DNA from: Harmothoe impar
Lineage: Eukaryota; Annelida; Polychaeta; Phyllodocida; Polynoidae
NCBI GenBank assembly: GCA_947462335.1
Contig: OX381719.1
Coordinates: 66,814,808-66,878,807, forward strand
Direction: 5' to 3'
Length of the DNA stretch: 64,000 nt
A model generated the notes under the pieces. That model was not told the DNA's origin. It saw only the letters and a program-made list of their open reading frames with translations, and made no database searches. Positions 14,988 to 25,689 of the stretch are shown here, piece by piece. A program made the translations under genes and the position numbers. How positions within the stretch are numbered: position 1 is the stretch's first letter; each line of letters starts with the position of its first letter.

Positions 14988-15131
14988 CATGCTCTGGGGA
15001 CCATCATTGGACGTCATTCCGGCCTCTAAAAACCTGTCAAGATGATTGTGTCCAAGACTTTCCGACAAGAACTGCAGCTTGACAATCTGGGCTTTAATTT
15101 TGAGGAGCCGAGCTACTTTGTACGCTCTCAG
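14988..15131 (+). other. Copy A exon with translation start, including 5' UTR and an upstream ORF
   Basis: A long pyrimidine tract ending in CCAG precedes 14,988, so this looks like an internal exon spliced to an unseen upstream non-coding exon. The coding start is at 15,042 and the exon ends at 15,131 before GTAATT. An upstream ATG at 14,989 opens an 18-codon frame whose TGA (15,043-15,045) overlaps the main ATG as ATGA. In unit B the same leader instead holds two shorter upstream frames (46,366-46,383 and 46,380-46,406) that end 12 nt before the main start. The acceptor is a prediction. Confidence 0.6.
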
Positions 15132-17194
15132 GTAATTATGCCCTTCAATTATTGTAATTGCACATTTTAATTGCACATTTTAATTGCACACAAAAAATAA
15201 CCAAGTTCCAGTCCGTAATACAAAAAGGGAGTTCCTCATATAATGAGAGTTATTGAAACAAAATATAAGCAGATAAGTCAGCAGAGTGATTTTACCCAAT
15301 GTAATAGTTCGAATTCAATACACAATAAAATGAAAACTGACATGTTGTTGTACTTATTACAACCTGGTCAATAACTCTTTTATTTCATGTAGTAGTGCAT
15401 GTTACAGAGGCTGAGTAGTCAGAAATATGGGGGTGAATGTAACAATATCTGTATTACTGATTATTGCTGCTTATTGACCCCTACATGAATAACAATGTTG
15501 GTTTATAACCTTTTATACATTTCCTATCTTGCTACATGCCCTCAAAACTAAAAATGTTACTTTCCTGGACAAATCTTTTATATCTGGCTAATATACTCAG
15601 GCATAGATAGTGCACTAACAATGTGTTCTGCAGAATAAAATGGAATGCATTCTTGAATAGCTAGGTTCATCTTTATAACAGTGGTCAGGCTCTGTGTCAA
15701 AATCATATTTCTCTAGATTATATGAACTACTTTTACGTTTCTTATTACAACCCACACCTGGATTTATTTCAGTGGTCTCGCTGTGGGTCCTACTGCTTTG
15801 TCCTGTACTACTTGAAGCTGGTGGGGTACTTTGTGTATAAAACTGTACTTTGAGGTTTAACCATGTTTCAGTGGTCTCGCTGTAGGTCCTACTGCTTTGT
15901 CCTGTACTTCTTGAAGCTGGTGGGGTACTTTGTGTATAAAACTGTACTTTGAGGTTTAACCATGTTTCAGTGGTCTCGCTGTGGGTCCTACTGCTTCGTC
16001 CTATACCGCTTGCTGCTGGCCGGGTACATTGTCCTGTGGCTGGTGTGGATGTGTGTGAAGGAGGCCGTTATCTATCACCAGCACATCTTCCTCTACTTTA
16101 CCACATGGGTTGCCATGGTAACTGCCCTGCATGGCACGGGTGCTGCTTTGTCTACATTTTATCACCATGTCATAAGAACACGGCCCGGCCGAAGAGGCAG
16201 TAAGTGCTTCCTTTGTCCCTCTCCAGTTTAGTGTTTTATGACACACTACCCAGTGGGCACAGAACATGGAATCAACATTGATAAATGGTTGTCAATATTG
16301 ATTCAATGTTGATACAATGTTGATTCAACGTTGGACTGAATCTTGTGCCCACTGGGTAAGCACTTGTAATGAGTCAGTTAAAAACAGCTATATTCTAGCA
16401 AGATAAATTGTTGTATACACTGTATATATAAGAACTGATTGTGGCTTTCATGGATAGAAAGTTTTAGGAGCAGAGAAGAAGTAAGGTACTGTTATTTATT
16501 TTCCTTAAAGTTCCTTGAATCCCCAATTAAACTGTTTTGCAAGTTGAGAATTTAAAGATTGATGATAAACTATAATGAAAATACTTCTCAGTTACATCTA
16601 CATGAGTTATTTAATATTGGCTATTTTCTTATTACAGGTGGTATCAGTCGTGACGTAGACTTTCCCATGAGTGTCTCAACTGAGCCAATAACTTTGAATA
16701 CAGATGCAAATGGAGAAGTTACTCAAGTCAATGTTATCACTGGTGTGACCATCATTAGCCCTTGGTACATCAGGGTCACATGGTTGCTGTACAACATAGC
16801 ACTCACAGGGAGTGCACTTCTTACACTACTCTACTGGCCTCTGGTGTATGACGGCAATATCACCGATACTAAACTCTGCAATAACGCCCTGAATACACTG
16901 ATACTAATACTGGACATCATGATGTCTCGGACACCTGTGAGGGTACTACATGCTGTGTATGCAGCGACTTTCTGTTTTGTTTATGTCATTTTTAATATTT
17001 TGTACTGTCTCTATGGAAGGGACCAATCAGAAGGCCCCATTTATTCAGTGCTGGACTGGAGGAGTAAGCCAATGCTGCCCTCTGCAGGTGTGTGTGTGGT
17101 ACTAGTGGTGGTGGTACCCATGATGCAGTTTGGCTGGTACCTGCTGTATCAGCTGAGGTTGTACTTGTGGAGGAGATACGGACAGATTGGGTAG
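15042..17194 (+). CDS. Rolling stone-like multi-pass membrane protein, copy A (3 coding exons)
   Basis: The spliced CDS is 15,042-15,131, 15,971-16,199 and 16,638-17,194, joined at GT-AG sites with intact frame, giving 291 residues. The product resembles the Drosophila Rolling stone family, membrane proteins linked there to myoblast fusion; the role in this animal is unknown. Hydrophobic segments lie near residues 39-59, 68-92, 153-175, 189-203, 208-231 and 257-279. Family-like landmarks are the N-terminal KTFRQELQLDNLGF stretch, the NTLILILDIM...RTPVRVLH region (192-211) and the YSVLDW motif (242-247). The N-terminus lacks a cleavable signal peptide. Intron 1 carries two broken partial copies of exon 2 and intron 2 carries a MITE. 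It differs from copy B by only a few residues, for example Ile50 for Phe and Met57 for Thr. Assignment is by recognition of family pattern, without a search. Confidence 0.8.
15773..15970 (+). repeat. Two 99-bp partial duplicates of exon 2 with splice acceptor (decoy exons)
   Basis: Two consecutive 99-bp units (15,773-15,871 and 15,872-15,970) precede the true exon 2 at 15,971. Each begins with the same TGGTCTCGCTGT after a TTTCAG acceptor, follows exon 2 for about 19 codons with several substitutions, then reads into a TGA in frame at codon 27. The second unit also ends in TTTCAG, which is the acceptor of the real exon. Copies B and C have only the single true exon. The decoys resemble each other more than either resembles the true exon, so a single older partial duplicate was probably doubled later. 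Use of either upstream acceptor would truncate the protein. Confidence 0.8.
16249..16356. mobile_element. 108-bp MITE with TA target duplication, in intron 2 of copy A
   Basis: Its ends are near-perfect inverted repeats beginning CCCAGTGGGCACA, and it is flanked by TA at 16,247-16,248 and 16,357-16,358. Copies B and C show the uninterrupted site (CACACTAAGCAC) with a single TA, which fixes the boundaries and shows insertion after the A/B split. The interior is made of related GTTGATTCAA-type words repeated several times. There is no coding capacity. A 2-bp TA target fits several DNA transposon superfamilies, so I leave the family open. Confidence 0.88.
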
Positions 17195-17350
17195 ACACAG
17201 CAGGCAACGGGTACCTATAGGATACAAGATACGGGCAGATTGGGTAACTACAATAAACAAGGTACGGCCAGATTGGGTAACTACAAGAGACAAGATACGG
17301 GCAGATTGGGTAACTACAAGACACAAGATACGGGCAGATTGGGTAACCAG
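17172..17350 (+). repeat. Minisatellite seeded on the last codons and stop of copy A
   Basis: Units of about 32 bp sharing ATACGGGCAGATTGGGTAAC start at the final codons of the gene (RYGQIG-stop, read from AGATACGGACAGATTGGGTAG) and repeat four more times after the stop. Each unit therefore restates the coding end plus its own in-frame stop. The same array, in different lengths, follows copies B and C. Confidence 0.85.
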
Positions 17351-17823
17351 GCATGCACCAAGCACCAATAGGATAGAGATTGTGGACCAGAAAATTTAAC
17401 AGTAGGATTAACATTATGTCTAACTGTAAAACCTTATAAATTGATAAATCCTAGTGCTGTTTGCATCCTAAATGTCTGATCTCATGATTTTATTGCACTT
17501 GTGAAAGTGGAGTTTATTGACAGGGTTAAGGGACCATGACCACAGATTATATATTTATACCAGATATGTATTGCACACGGCAAGTGCGATCTAACAATAG
17601 CAGACAATCATATACGGCTCATGTTTGATATTGAGATTTGTTTTAGAATATGTATCAATATGTAGCTGGAATGTTACCAGTCCATGCACCGTACATATCT
17701 TTAATCTTTGAAGTTGACAAACTACGGAGAACTGTCAAGTGTTCTCAAAAGTCAATGGAGATTCAGACTCTATGACAATTACTTCATTACCTCTGGAAAC
17801 CAACAGGTATTAAAATGTTCTGA

Positions 17824-17829
17824 AATAAA
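17824..17829 (+). promoter_or_regulatory. Polyadenylation signal AATAAA, copy A
   Basis: This hexamer is followed within about 15 bases by a GT/T-rich stretch, the usual layout of a cleavage site. It gives a 3' UTR of roughly 650 nt. The identical signal is kept downstream of copy C. Confidence 0.6.
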
Positions 17830-17849
17830 TAATGTGTGTTTTATTTGAT

Positions 17850-18438
17850 GTTTTGTCATTTATTACTGATTGAGGATACACATAGTGTAATGTATCCAGT
17901 TTTCTTTTATTGACTTTATGAGATGTTCGAGACCATCATGATGATATATGAAATAATATCATTCATTTATTCTCATATTCTGAAAAGGTACAGTATTTAA
18001 AAAATCATCTCATGAATTAATGTTCCAGTTCAGGATTTCTAATTCCTCATTACTCTCTCCTTGTGCTGCTTGAGCCAAGTATCATAATAATGCTTTGATC
18101 ACCCTAGATTGAGGAATAAGGGGTTAAGTTCACACTATAGAGATTTGGAAAGATGGGATGATCTAGCTGAATGGGTAGAATCTGAGATCATAAAGCTTGG
18201 GAGTAATGTATTCATGGTGAATTACCATTTACACATAATGAGAGAGGCAGGTCAACAGTAATGTTGATGTACAGGTCATCCTTTGGCATTAAAGAGATAA
18301 AGCATGAATTAATGATATTCATGTCAGGACATGCATCTATGAATATATATAGCTGCAGTATATATACTGGTTCCTTTCTTAACCGCTTTTGTTTCTTTCC
18401 GATAAATTATTGATATTGATATCACAGTATGACAATGT
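17850..18438. other. Non-coding 3' flank of copy A
   Basis: Colinear and nearly identical to about 50,690-51,278 downstream of copy C. I see no gene or RNA; short AT-rich tracts only. Confidence 0.7.
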
Positions 18439-19418
18439 TTAACCAATAATATATGAATATCGCCGAACGCGGGGTGTGTATTCTTGAATAATGACCGAGG
18501 TGCGTAGCACCGAGGTCGTTATTCATGAATACACACCCTAAGGTCAGCGATATTCATATATTATTAGGTTTATTATACGATATTTCGATTAATATGTCCT
18601 TATTTACCTTTAAAACGTCCTAATTTGGCCATTTTGAAGGATTATTGACTGAATATCACTCGTACAGCAGTAGCGCCATGTTGTTTTGACCTCCCACCAA
18701 CCCTGCTCGCTGATTGGTGGAGCCTGGTGACGTCATACCCTCAATCTCCAACACTGAGTTCAACATAGAATTTGTGAGGGGGCCAGCTTGGGGCTATGTT
18801 ATATACTAACCAGCGTTTCCCTCCACATTCACCACAGCCGGATAGGCATGGCCGCTAGCGTCTCCGCCTCACACACCAAGGGTACCCGGATCGATCCTGG
18901 GTGGAAACGAACCTTTTTCAAAATGCCTATTTCTATGTGAAACAAAATCCCTAGAATTATTTTAACGAAAGGCTAAGTAAAGTCCAACTTCTACCTTTAT
19001 AGTAAAAAAGAAATTAGAAACAAATTTTGATTTTCAAAGAAACTATACCAAAAAATGCCTTTTCTTCTGTAACTCGGTAAATAATGGTCCTACAGGGCTG
19101 GAAATCCGCCTGTAGACTCCTTGTTTCGCCACCTACCTCTACCAGCGCCTTCACGGCGTGGTGGCTAGCACATCGGACTTCAGGTCTTGATGTAGCGTGT
19201 TCGAGTCTCCATAGAACCTCGGATTTTATGGCTGCCGATTCCCATTCAGAATCGTTCTGATATTCAGGATATAAGAACGATTCTGAATTCCCCATTCAGA
19301 ATCGTTCTGATATCCAGAATATCAGAACGATTTGACCCCCTCAAGTGTGGGGTATGCAGGAATATCAGAACGTGAATATCACCTAAAAAGCACGGTGTAA
19401 GCCCATATCGTATAATAA
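18439..19418. mobile_element. Composite hairpin-rich insertion, about 980 bp, unit A only
   Basis: Unit B joins the two flanks directly at 51,278/51,279, so this block is an insertion in A or a clean loss in B. It contains a 130-bp near-perfect inverted repeat (18,441-18,570), then a segment bounded by the inverted repeats TTATTATACGATAT (18,570-18,583) and its complement (19,405-19,418). Further inside are two more hairpins built on CATTCAGAATCGTTCT (about 19,245-19,340). Two tRNA-promoter-like stretches are present: around 18,845-18,905 (GCTAGCGTCTCC, then GGATCGATCCTGG) and around 19,150-19,210 (GTGGCTAGCACATCGG, then GTGTTCGAGTCTCC). No transposase frame is present. A non-autonomous DNA element that has absorbed tRNA-derived sequence is my reading; the family is unknown. 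Confidence 0.7.
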
Positions 19419-20620
19419 GGCCTTATAATATTTCCTATAACAACCAACCTGGTATCATTTGTCTGGTTTGAATTCAATAACTCATTGCCAGATCACTGAC
19501 AAAATAAATGTACCCCCACTGTACCTGCTAACCTGCAGAGGTTTTACGTTATCTTAGAGACCATGTTATGCCTTCAGCTGCCGTCTTGTTAAAGTTATGT
19601 CAAAAATTAATTTCAATTAATTAATCTACTTACAATCCCAGAAGTATAAAAATACAATTACCATCTGCTTCCATACCTTGCAGCACATTTATATTAAAAG
19701 TCTTGGAACAGATTCGCATCTCCATCCCCATCAGCAGGGTACCAGATTAATGCATGCTAACACTGACAGAGCTCTAAGATAAGTGTCCTGCAGCTGTGGA
19801 TTAGGTCTACTATGATCTAGCCTGGTTATACATCTGCTGCCTTGTGCTGAGATGAAGTCATTACTGAAACTTCTACATTTTTTTTATATCAATGTGTCAA
19901 TTCCTTGATGTCCATACATTGTAGCACAATACCGAGCCCCTCCCTCAAAGGAGGACATAAGAGGGAGCTCCTGGGGAGATGAGGTGCTGTCCAAGAGTTT
20001 GGGAGGGGATACATCGGATTTAAATAAATAGATGTCCTGTCTCATATCCTGTAGGTTAGGTCGACTGTCAATACAAAGGTAGCCCAGAGATATCCACATG
20101 TATATACTAGAGGCATGACCATGCCTAGCTCCTCATTGTGTCTTGTATTCTGTCATGATCTGTTTACGGCAAGTGAGGCCCAGATAGTTGTGTTTATTCA
20201 GAAGGTAGGAAGACCTACCAGTTGCCTCATGAGACGTGACATCAATGCTGAGGCAGCCGCAGGAGGCAGACAGTAACTGAAGCCATCTGTCTTCATCTGG
20301 GGGTGCAGTTCACGTGACCAAAAGCTTTCAGAGGAAAGCACAGTATCAGCCTCCCTGTAAAGAGTTCATGTCTAAGATATAAAGATGAATGGAAGGCGCC
20401 ATCCCAGGTGTGTAAACTGCATTAGGGTCAGACGTCTAAGGTGGGAGAAAGACATCAGAGGAAGCTGTGTGTAATCTATGATGTGGGGGATGAGTCAATT
20501 GTAGGACTGAGGGAGGTCCTGGGTTATGGCTATGGCGTGGGGGATGTGTCAATAGTAGGACTGAGGGAGGTCCTGGGTTATGGCTATTGTTATGGTTATG
20601 GACAGGCTATGTGATCTTGA
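19419..20620. other. Unit A non-coding DNA containing the empty site of the retrotransposon
   Basis: Matches 51,279-51,371 and then 56,639-57,622 of unit B. Near 20,500-20,600 a 60-odd-bp motif with GAGGGAGGTCCTGGGTTATG is repeated twice; unit B also has it. At about 20,604 unit A runs on without interruption, whereas unit B is broken by the retrotransposon. No coding gene is visible. Confidence 0.7.
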
Positions 20621-23600
20621 TTTTTGTGAAAACAGCTTTGAACATGTTGCTGCTAAACCTCATGTCTTTATCTGTAACATAGAATCTCCCAATTCAAGGT
20701 GAAATTTGGAGCAGCCTGCGTACAGATTTATTTTAGACAGCTGTGGTAGAATCCAATTTCCATTAGCTTTTCAGCTAATTCTCTACATATAAGCGATTTT
20801 AAACCAAAACACTTGTATGTTCTAAGCTAGTCGATATGACAAGATACTTCAGTAGAATTCACAATTATACATTTCCCAACTCCTGCTGTTAAGGCTCGCT
20901 GCCTGAAATAGAATCCTGAGCATCAATAAGGATCCCTGTCTAGAATTCCCCTAACCAGCCCATGATATTACGACATGTTATTGCAAGTTAAAAACTAAAT
21001 CCGTTCTGGAGTTAATTTGGGACATTGAAGAGTTCCTTATCTTCAGATTACAGGAGGAGATTGGTGAAAAATGAGTCTTAATTAGAAAAGTAGCCAAATT
21101 AACACTGAAGTTGGATTCTGCCTTCCAGCGATTCGATGAGCTTGCTTCCAGTGTTCAATGATGGTGGAAAGTAACCAGATACTGTATCTTATTGTGCCTA
21201 TTGTTTACTTGTGATGCACACTGTCAATAGAGTCTCGCGATTGTTGTCCATTATAAGCATGAGCTGTACCTTGAAAAACTGGATACCTGACACATGATTA
21301 TCACACCTGAGCGTCCTTGGCAGATTTTTTTTATATTTTCTATTCAAATATTTAATGAATACACCATTTCCATATTTTATTGATGTGATAGAATCACCCT
21401 ACTGCAGCATATATAGTTACTGAATTGGGAGGGATACGCCAAAGTGGGCACTCACGGAAATTACATTGCACAGAACGGGAAATAGAAAAACTCACTGGGT
21501 GGATGTGATGTACTATAAATCATATTTTGTAAAGCATGCATTACGAATACCACAGGTTGTTTATAGCATTTACAACAATTCCTGAATCTCTGACTTATTC
21601 AAACATAGCTATAGCTGACTAATCATACATTATTCCTGACTAGTACAGGGTGGGGTGCATGTTCAGATTCCAATCCACCGACCTAAAGTAAGGAGTTACT
21701 CACTGTAAAAGATAACTGTGCTGTGTTTTCAAGTTAATTCAGGCCTAGTGTTGTTACTTGTATGCTCAGTTGTAGCAAGAAGATCTTGAAGTTATGAAGG
21801 GTTTGTATACAGACAGTTACAGACACTAGAACAACAACACTCCTAAGCTGTCGTTATTAGAGTCTACTGAGTGTACACATGACTCACATGCTGTGGTGAT
21901 TCCATTAACAGCCTCTTCCCACCTCCAGGACTTCCAGCACTGTCTCCCACTCATGTTATTTACACACCTGGGGCAGGGACCACCCCATCTCCTGTCCAGG
22001 CATGTTGATGTAGGAGACAATTAACCGTATTACAGGCTATGAATGGTTGGGAACCACCTTCAGTTCTTGAATGTCTCTTGAGTCCAGTTTACTTTTGGGA
22101 TTGGCAGTGCTGTTTATTTACACATCTCTGTGCTGCCTACAAATACCACTCTTCAGTCTTACTCTAACAGGCTCTTCCCACCTCCAAGAATTCTAGCTCT
22201 GTCTCCCACTAATGTTTTTTACACACCTAGGACAGGGACCACCCATCTCCTGTCCAGTCATGTTGATGCAGGAGACAATTAACCTTTGTGTGCTGCCTAC
22301 AAATGTGTGGTAAGCACCTTCAGAAGGTCTCCTGCTACTGAATGGAGCCCTGGTATAAAGAAGGATTGCTGCAGTTTACCTTTCACTGTTTGGCCATAAT
22401 GATGAATGAAACTAATACTAACCTTCTCAGTACCATATTTAATGTCAACCCTGCAGTCGAAAATTAATAAGCTCCTGAATAGTCTGCAAAATATTAATCA
22501 AGCAGAAAATAAAAGTCTTAGTTGTCAGTGATGCTTGAATTGTGAAATCATTTTCACTTCTGCTGAAAATTAGTTTAAAAGATAGATTTTTACTCTATGA
22601 GCTAGATGCCATGCTCTATGTGGGTGTTAATTGCCATTTGATGGACTATACCCTTCGGCTACAAGTATTGATAAAACCTCTCAGTACTAGCAAGTAACTT
22701 GGCTGTCAATAAAACTATGTAATATTCAGAAGTTGTTTTGCTACTGGTGAACAGCTGATACAGAGGTTTGGAGTGACAAAATACATTTAGTAGTGTTTGC
22801 TTTCCTGGGTTTATTGCTGTTAATGTTGGCCCTTAGTATCATCTTCTTAGATAGCTCAGGTGCTGTTTGCAGTCCTAACACGAAGAGGAATTGACATAGG
22901 CATTGGGGAATCTATAATTGAAGTGACCTATAGGCATCTTCTATTATTCAGTCTAACAGTACCAAACATACTCACAGCCAAACATAACCTTGAGCCTTTT
23001 GCTTAGAACTCCCAGACTCAGAAGTAAATCCCAGCTCCGGCACTGTGTTCCCCCATTAGGTCAATGAGCGATGCTCCAGGTAAAGTGAGATGGTACTGAT
23101 TGTCAGGCACATCAGTCTTCAGTAACTCAATATGAGAAGTCACTGTCAGTGTGCTTCAGGTGTAAATTAGGTCTACAGTCAAGACACTGGTAGCCTGCAG
23201 GTGTAGGGTCTACAGTCAGCACACTGGTAGCCTGCAGGTGTAGGGTCTACAGTCAGCACACTGGTAGCCTGCAGGTGTAGGGTCTACAGTCAGCACACTG
23301 GTAGCCTGCAGGTGTAGGGTCTACAGTCAGCACACTGGTAGCCTGCAGGTGTAGGGTCTACAGTCAGCACACTGGTAGCCTGCGGGGGATCGTTGTGTAC
23401 TGTAGTGTGGCTAACACACTTCTAGGAAGTCCTTTCTTTTAAATAACAGTCTTTAGGAAACATCATGGATTTATTTTCCAGGCAGGTTACATAACCTTTA
23501 AGGTCTGAGATATATATGACGACAAAACATGGTCACAGATGAAGCGAGAAGAAGACTGAATTGATGTGATGATATTTAGCAGAAGAGAATAGACATTTCA

Positions 23601-24950
23601 TGTTCTAATTCTTAATAAGATTTACATTGTGATTTAGGGCTATACTGTATGGATCAATTATAACACCATGCTGCCCTTAAATGTCAAATCGGCACAGAAG
23701 TTAATGAAACTAGTGTTATTGCCAAAAAGACATCTTTATTTGGAAATATTTTGATATTCACACTGCATCAATCAATATTGTAACCACTTTGTAACGGTGG
23801 ATGCTGAATTCCAACATGCTTCAGATATGAGAGCATCTAGAGACAGTAATGTGCAAATAAAGTCATTTAAAACTGTTGTGGCAATTATCAACCCAGCAGT
23901 ATAAAACAATAAGGATGATGGTTTCTCTCCTGAGGCACTCTCCAGTCGCTGCAGAAGCAGATGCTAATTAAATCACATTGAAGATATTATCCTTATGCCA
24001 CAGGGGAAATTTATATAGTAATGAAGCAAGCTCACAGTCTTAACTGTAAATGTTCTATTGAGCGCGGACCACAGACTGCTGGTGGCAGTATTAACACTAA
24101 TTAGATTTGAGATTAACCAAGAAGCAGGTCCTGGCTCTGGGAAAGAACTGCTTCAGGCATTATAAAGAGAAACCTATCCTCACACCTTTCTAGGAAATAC
24201 AGTCCCCCATTAATAGCTTCAACTGTAGGAGTAGGCCTATTCATGATGATAAGGATTTATGCAATATAATGCCAGCAAGGTTATTGGATGTATTAGCACC
24301 TTGCTCGCAGAGCATTGCAACAGGACAGTACATATATATGTGTGTGTGTATGTGTGGGTATATATTTGCCTGCTAACAGTTATAGACAGTTGTTCTGCAG
24401 ATGTCATTACAATGACAGTGCCTTGATTAGCTAGTGCATGTTTTGTATTTCAGAATAACAGATCATGTTTCAGGTAGAAATACATTACAGGTGCAGCAGT
24501 CTAGAGTCCAACGGTTTTTGCCTTTCCCTGTTTAAGCTTATTTACAATGATGAGGCGCTAATAACCCTCCAAGCAGATACTTTGATGTGCTGAACTAATT
24601 AACTTTCACAGACTCTGCTGGGAGTGGGAAGTGGTCTGAAATAGCCATACATTAAATGAAGATGGTGTGCTAGAGGGGGGGGGGGGAGGCCTTATATGTA
24701 GTAATCAACAAAGATAGATGTTATGGCAGATGATTTGTTTTACTGCAAATAGGACCGGCATGCTCATTAGGGTTGCACAGTTTTTCTCTTCAGGCATGTA
24801 CATTGGTGGTATGACAGCAGATGAAGATGATAGTGAAAGCTTCATATAAAACAGCAGCTTCATATATAGATGTGATATTGCTCTACAGGTGTGAGAACAA
24901 GGAGCAGGGCTCCTCTCCCTGAGGCTGCTTTTGTGTCATCTCTCGCTGTC
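20621..24950. repeat. Older, diverged repeat of the 3.4-5.4 kb region inside unit A
   Basis: Landmarks recur in the same order as at 3.4-5.4 kb: 21,910 with 3,425 (TTCCAGCACTGTCTCCC, then GTTGATGTAGGAGACAATTA), 22,368 with 3,606 (GATTGCTGCAGT), 22,800 with 4,325, 22,976 with 4,615, 23,160 with 5,030 and 24,590 with 5,230. Near 20,990 there is also a match to 8,020. Similarity is clearly lower than between A and B, so this is an earlier duplication. A G-run of about 12 lies near 24,675 and a TG/TA tract near 24,335. No gene is seen. Confidence 0.6.
23171..23384. repeat. 37-bp minisatellite, about 5.8 units
   Basis: Unit begins GTCTACAGTCAGCACACTGG and ends in GCAGGTGTAGG. The first unit carries AAGACACT rather than GCACACT and the last is incomplete; the middle units are essentially identical, indicating recent expansion. 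Confidence 0.93.
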
Positions 24951-25686
24951 ACTCCCAGCTCTGTACAGAGTTATATGTGGATGTCTCCCAGCTCTGTACA
25001 GAGCTCTATGTGGATGTCTCTGTACAGAGCTCTATGTGGATGTCTCTGTACAGAGCTCTATGTGGATGTCTCTGTACAGAGCTATATGTGGATGTCTCCC
25101 AGCTCTGTACAGAGCTCTATGTGGATGTCTCCCAGCTCTGTACAGAGCTATATGTGGATGTCTCCCAGCTCTGTACAGAGCTCTATGTGGATGTCTCTGT
25201 ACAGAGCTCTATGTGGATGTCTCTGTACAGAGCTCTATGTGGATGTCTCCCAGCTCTGTACAGAGCTCTATGTGGATGTCTCCCACCTCTGTACAGAGCT
25301 CTATGTGGATGTCTCTGTACAGAGCTCTATGTGGATGTCTCCCAGCTCTGTACAGAGCTCTATGTGGATGTCTCCCACCTCTGTACAGAGCTCTATGTGG
25401 ATGTCTCCCAGCTCTGTACAGAGCTCTATGTGGATGTCTCCCACCTCTGTACAGAGCTCTATGTGGATGTCTCTGTACAGAGCTCTATGTGGATGTCTCC
25501 CAGCTCTGTACAGAGCTCTATGTGGATGTCTCCCACCTCTGTACAGAGCTCTATGTGGATGTCTCTGTACAGAGCTCTATGTGGATGTCTCCCAGCTCTG
25601 TACAGAGCTCTATGTGGATGTCTCCCAGCTCTGTACAGAGCTCTATGTAGATGTCTCCCAGCTCTGTACAGAGCTCTATGTGGATG
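24951..25686. repeat. Two-length minisatellite of 33-bp and 26-bp units, 24 units
   Basis: Every unit contains TGTACAGAGCTCTATGTGG (two variants of the last part) and ends GATG. Long units (33 bp) have CCAGCTC or CCACCTC inserted after TCTC; short units (26 bp) lack those 7 bases. By reading I count 16 long and 8 short units, which sums exactly to 736 bp. No frame in the unit contains a stop, so open frames of 240-270 codons appear in all three forward frames; they are artefacts and not a gene. TGTACA and GAGCTC are self-complementary, so each unit can form a small hairpin. Confidence 0.93.
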
Positions 25687-25689
25687 TTG

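Noticed and set aside
18845..19210. Possible tRNA genes
   Set aside because: Box A- and box B-like words are present but I cannot draw an acceptor stem and cloverleaf; treated as tRNA-derived pieces of a mobile element.
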